Part shown: positions 63,401 through 64,000 of the stretch, in pieces
Layout: the number at the start of each line of letters is the position of its first letter
How positions within the stretch are numbered: the first letter of the stretch is position 1
Assembly (NCBI GenBank): GCA_017408585.1
Contig: JAFQUJ010000016.1
Location: 109,094-173,093, forward strand
DNA length: 64,000 nt
Direction: 5' to 3'
From: Clostridia bacterium
GTDB taxonomy: Bacteria > Bacillota > Clostridia > Oscillospirales > CAG-272
Program-made: the position numbers and the translations under genes
The notes under the pieces: model-generated
The model's input: the letters and a program-made list of their open reading frames with translations, nothing else
Told to the model about the DNA's origin: nothing
Databases searched by the model: none

Positions 63401-63682
63401 TTATTTACCGTTATTAGATGTCTTTGATCCTGCATGACCCTTGAAGGTTCTGGTGAATGCAAACTCGCCGAGCTTGTGTCCTACCATGTCCTCAACTATA
63501 TATACAGGAACGTGCTTTCTTCCATCGTGAACAGCGATTGTATGTCCTACGAATTCTGGGAAGATGGTCGAAGAACGTGACCATGTTTTTATAACCTTCT
63601 TTTCGCCCTTCTCGTTCATTGCAACGATACGGTTGTAGAGCTTCTCTTCTACATAAGGTGCTTTTTTCAAACTTCTGCTCAT
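63401..63682 (-). CDS. rpsS: Ribosomal protein S19
   Basis: 30S head protein. [20 protein letters not shown] at the start, [20 protein letters not shown] and [12 protein letters not shown]. 93 residues. Confidence 0.98.
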   Translation of the reverse strand: MSRSLKKAPYVEEKLYNRIVAMNEKGEKKVIKTWSRSSTIFPEFVGHTIAVHDGRKHVPVYIVEDMVGHKLGEFAFTRTFKGHAGSKTSNNGK

Positions 63683-63696
63683 ATTCTTCTCCTTTC

Positions 63697-64000
63697 TTAT
63701 CTGCCGTTTCTACGCTTAACGATATATTTGTTTGTTCTTGCCTTCTTGTTTCTTGTCTTAAGACCAAGAGCAGGCTTACCCCATGGGGTTACAGGGCCAG
63801 AACGACCGATTGGTGACTTACCCTCACCACCACCGTGTGGGTGATCGCATGGGTTCATTACAGAACCACGAACTGTTGGGCGGATACCCATATGGCGTGT
63901 CTTACCAGCCTTACCGATCTTGATGGTATCATGCTCGATGTTACCTACTTGACCGATGGTTGCCTTACAATCAAGTCTAATGTAACGAACCTCGCCGGAA
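63697..64000 (-). CDS. rplB: Ribosomal protein L2, C-terminal part
   Basis: The last 100 residues of L2, including the peptidyl-transferase-region motif [20 protein letters not shown] and [18 protein letters not shown] at the end. The frame stays open to the window edge, so the start lies outside. It is upstream of rpsS as in all S10 operons. Confidence 0.97.
   Translation of the reverse strand, partial: SGEVRYIRLDCKATIGQVGNIEHDTIKIGKAGKTRHMGIRPTVRGSVMNPCDHPHGGGEGKSPIGRSGPVTPWGKPALGLKTRNKKARTNKYIVKRRNGR

Noticed and set aside
1..64000. tRNA or rRNA genes
   Set aside because: Intergenic stretches were read on both strands and no cloverleaf or rRNA-like sequence was seen.

Overview
The window looks like chromosome of a spore-forming, low-GC Bacillota of class Clostridia. 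The grounds are the Bacillus/Clostridium-type order of the S10-spc-alpha ribosomal operon, the yicC-remA-gmk-rpoZ-priA-def-fmt-rsmB-rlmN-phosphatase-kinase-rsgA-spoVM gene order, the sporulation genes spoIIR and spoVM, the presence of both a PPi-type and an ATP-type phosphofructokinase, and many promoters of the form TTGACA-17-TATAAT with GGAGG ribosome binding sites. I cannot place it below class. No rRNA, tRNA, CRISPR array, prophage or insertion sequence was found.

Layout. (1) 43-13041, minus strand: a seven-gene carbohydrate-uptake operon reading right to left. It encodes a large solute-binding protein with sugar-binding-like N-terminal domains, a permease pair, a beta-propeller/TPR/Yip1-like membrane protein, a DUF5696-like exported protein and a second permease pair. 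No ATPase is encoded, so a shared MsmX/UgpC-type ATPase elsewhere is presumed. A GH29-like (fucosidase-family) gene follows with its own promoter. (2) 13597-16799: ROK glucokinase and recG. (3) 16874-18494: a zinc-ribbon protein and an XRE regulator, divergently transcribed and bracketed by two copies of the same terminator hairpin. (4) 18500-23080: DUF1846 protein and PPi-phosphofructokinase, hibernation factor hpf, and an E2-acyltransferase-like protein. (5) 23332-27596: nucleoside salvage operon deoC-deoD-deoB-cdd-pdp, then a small unknown gene and a PHP-domain protein. (6) 28801-40221, minus strand: a thirteen-gene housekeeping operon from yicC to rsgA, ending in the 23-residue gene spoVM. 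(7) 40365-43418, minus strand: membrane protein, J-domain protein, DUF5685 protein, spoIIR and a small lipoprotein. (8) 43566-45183: pncC and pfkA. (9) 45368-50573, minus strand: a lipoprotein and two paralogous exported proteins, each with nine Cys/His-rich repeats, a C-terminal membrane helix and an acidic tail. (10) 50801-64000, minus strand: the S10-spc-alpha operon from rplB (cut by the window edge) to rplQ.

How it fits together: the uptake operon, the fucosidase-like enzyme, glucokinase and the two phosphofructokinases suggest a saccharolytic lifestyle feeding glycolysis, and the deo operon recovers ribose and deoxyribose from nucleosides.

The most interesting signals are regulatory. 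Both sporulation genes, spoVM and spoIIR, are preceded by a stem-loop whose 3' arm contains the ribosome binding site, with a sporulation-sigma-like promoter placed so that its transcript would lack the 5' arm. A compact three-way-junction RNA lies between rpsD and rpoA. The double-permease uptake operon and the paired Cys/His-repeat surface proteins are the best candidates for little-described protein systems.
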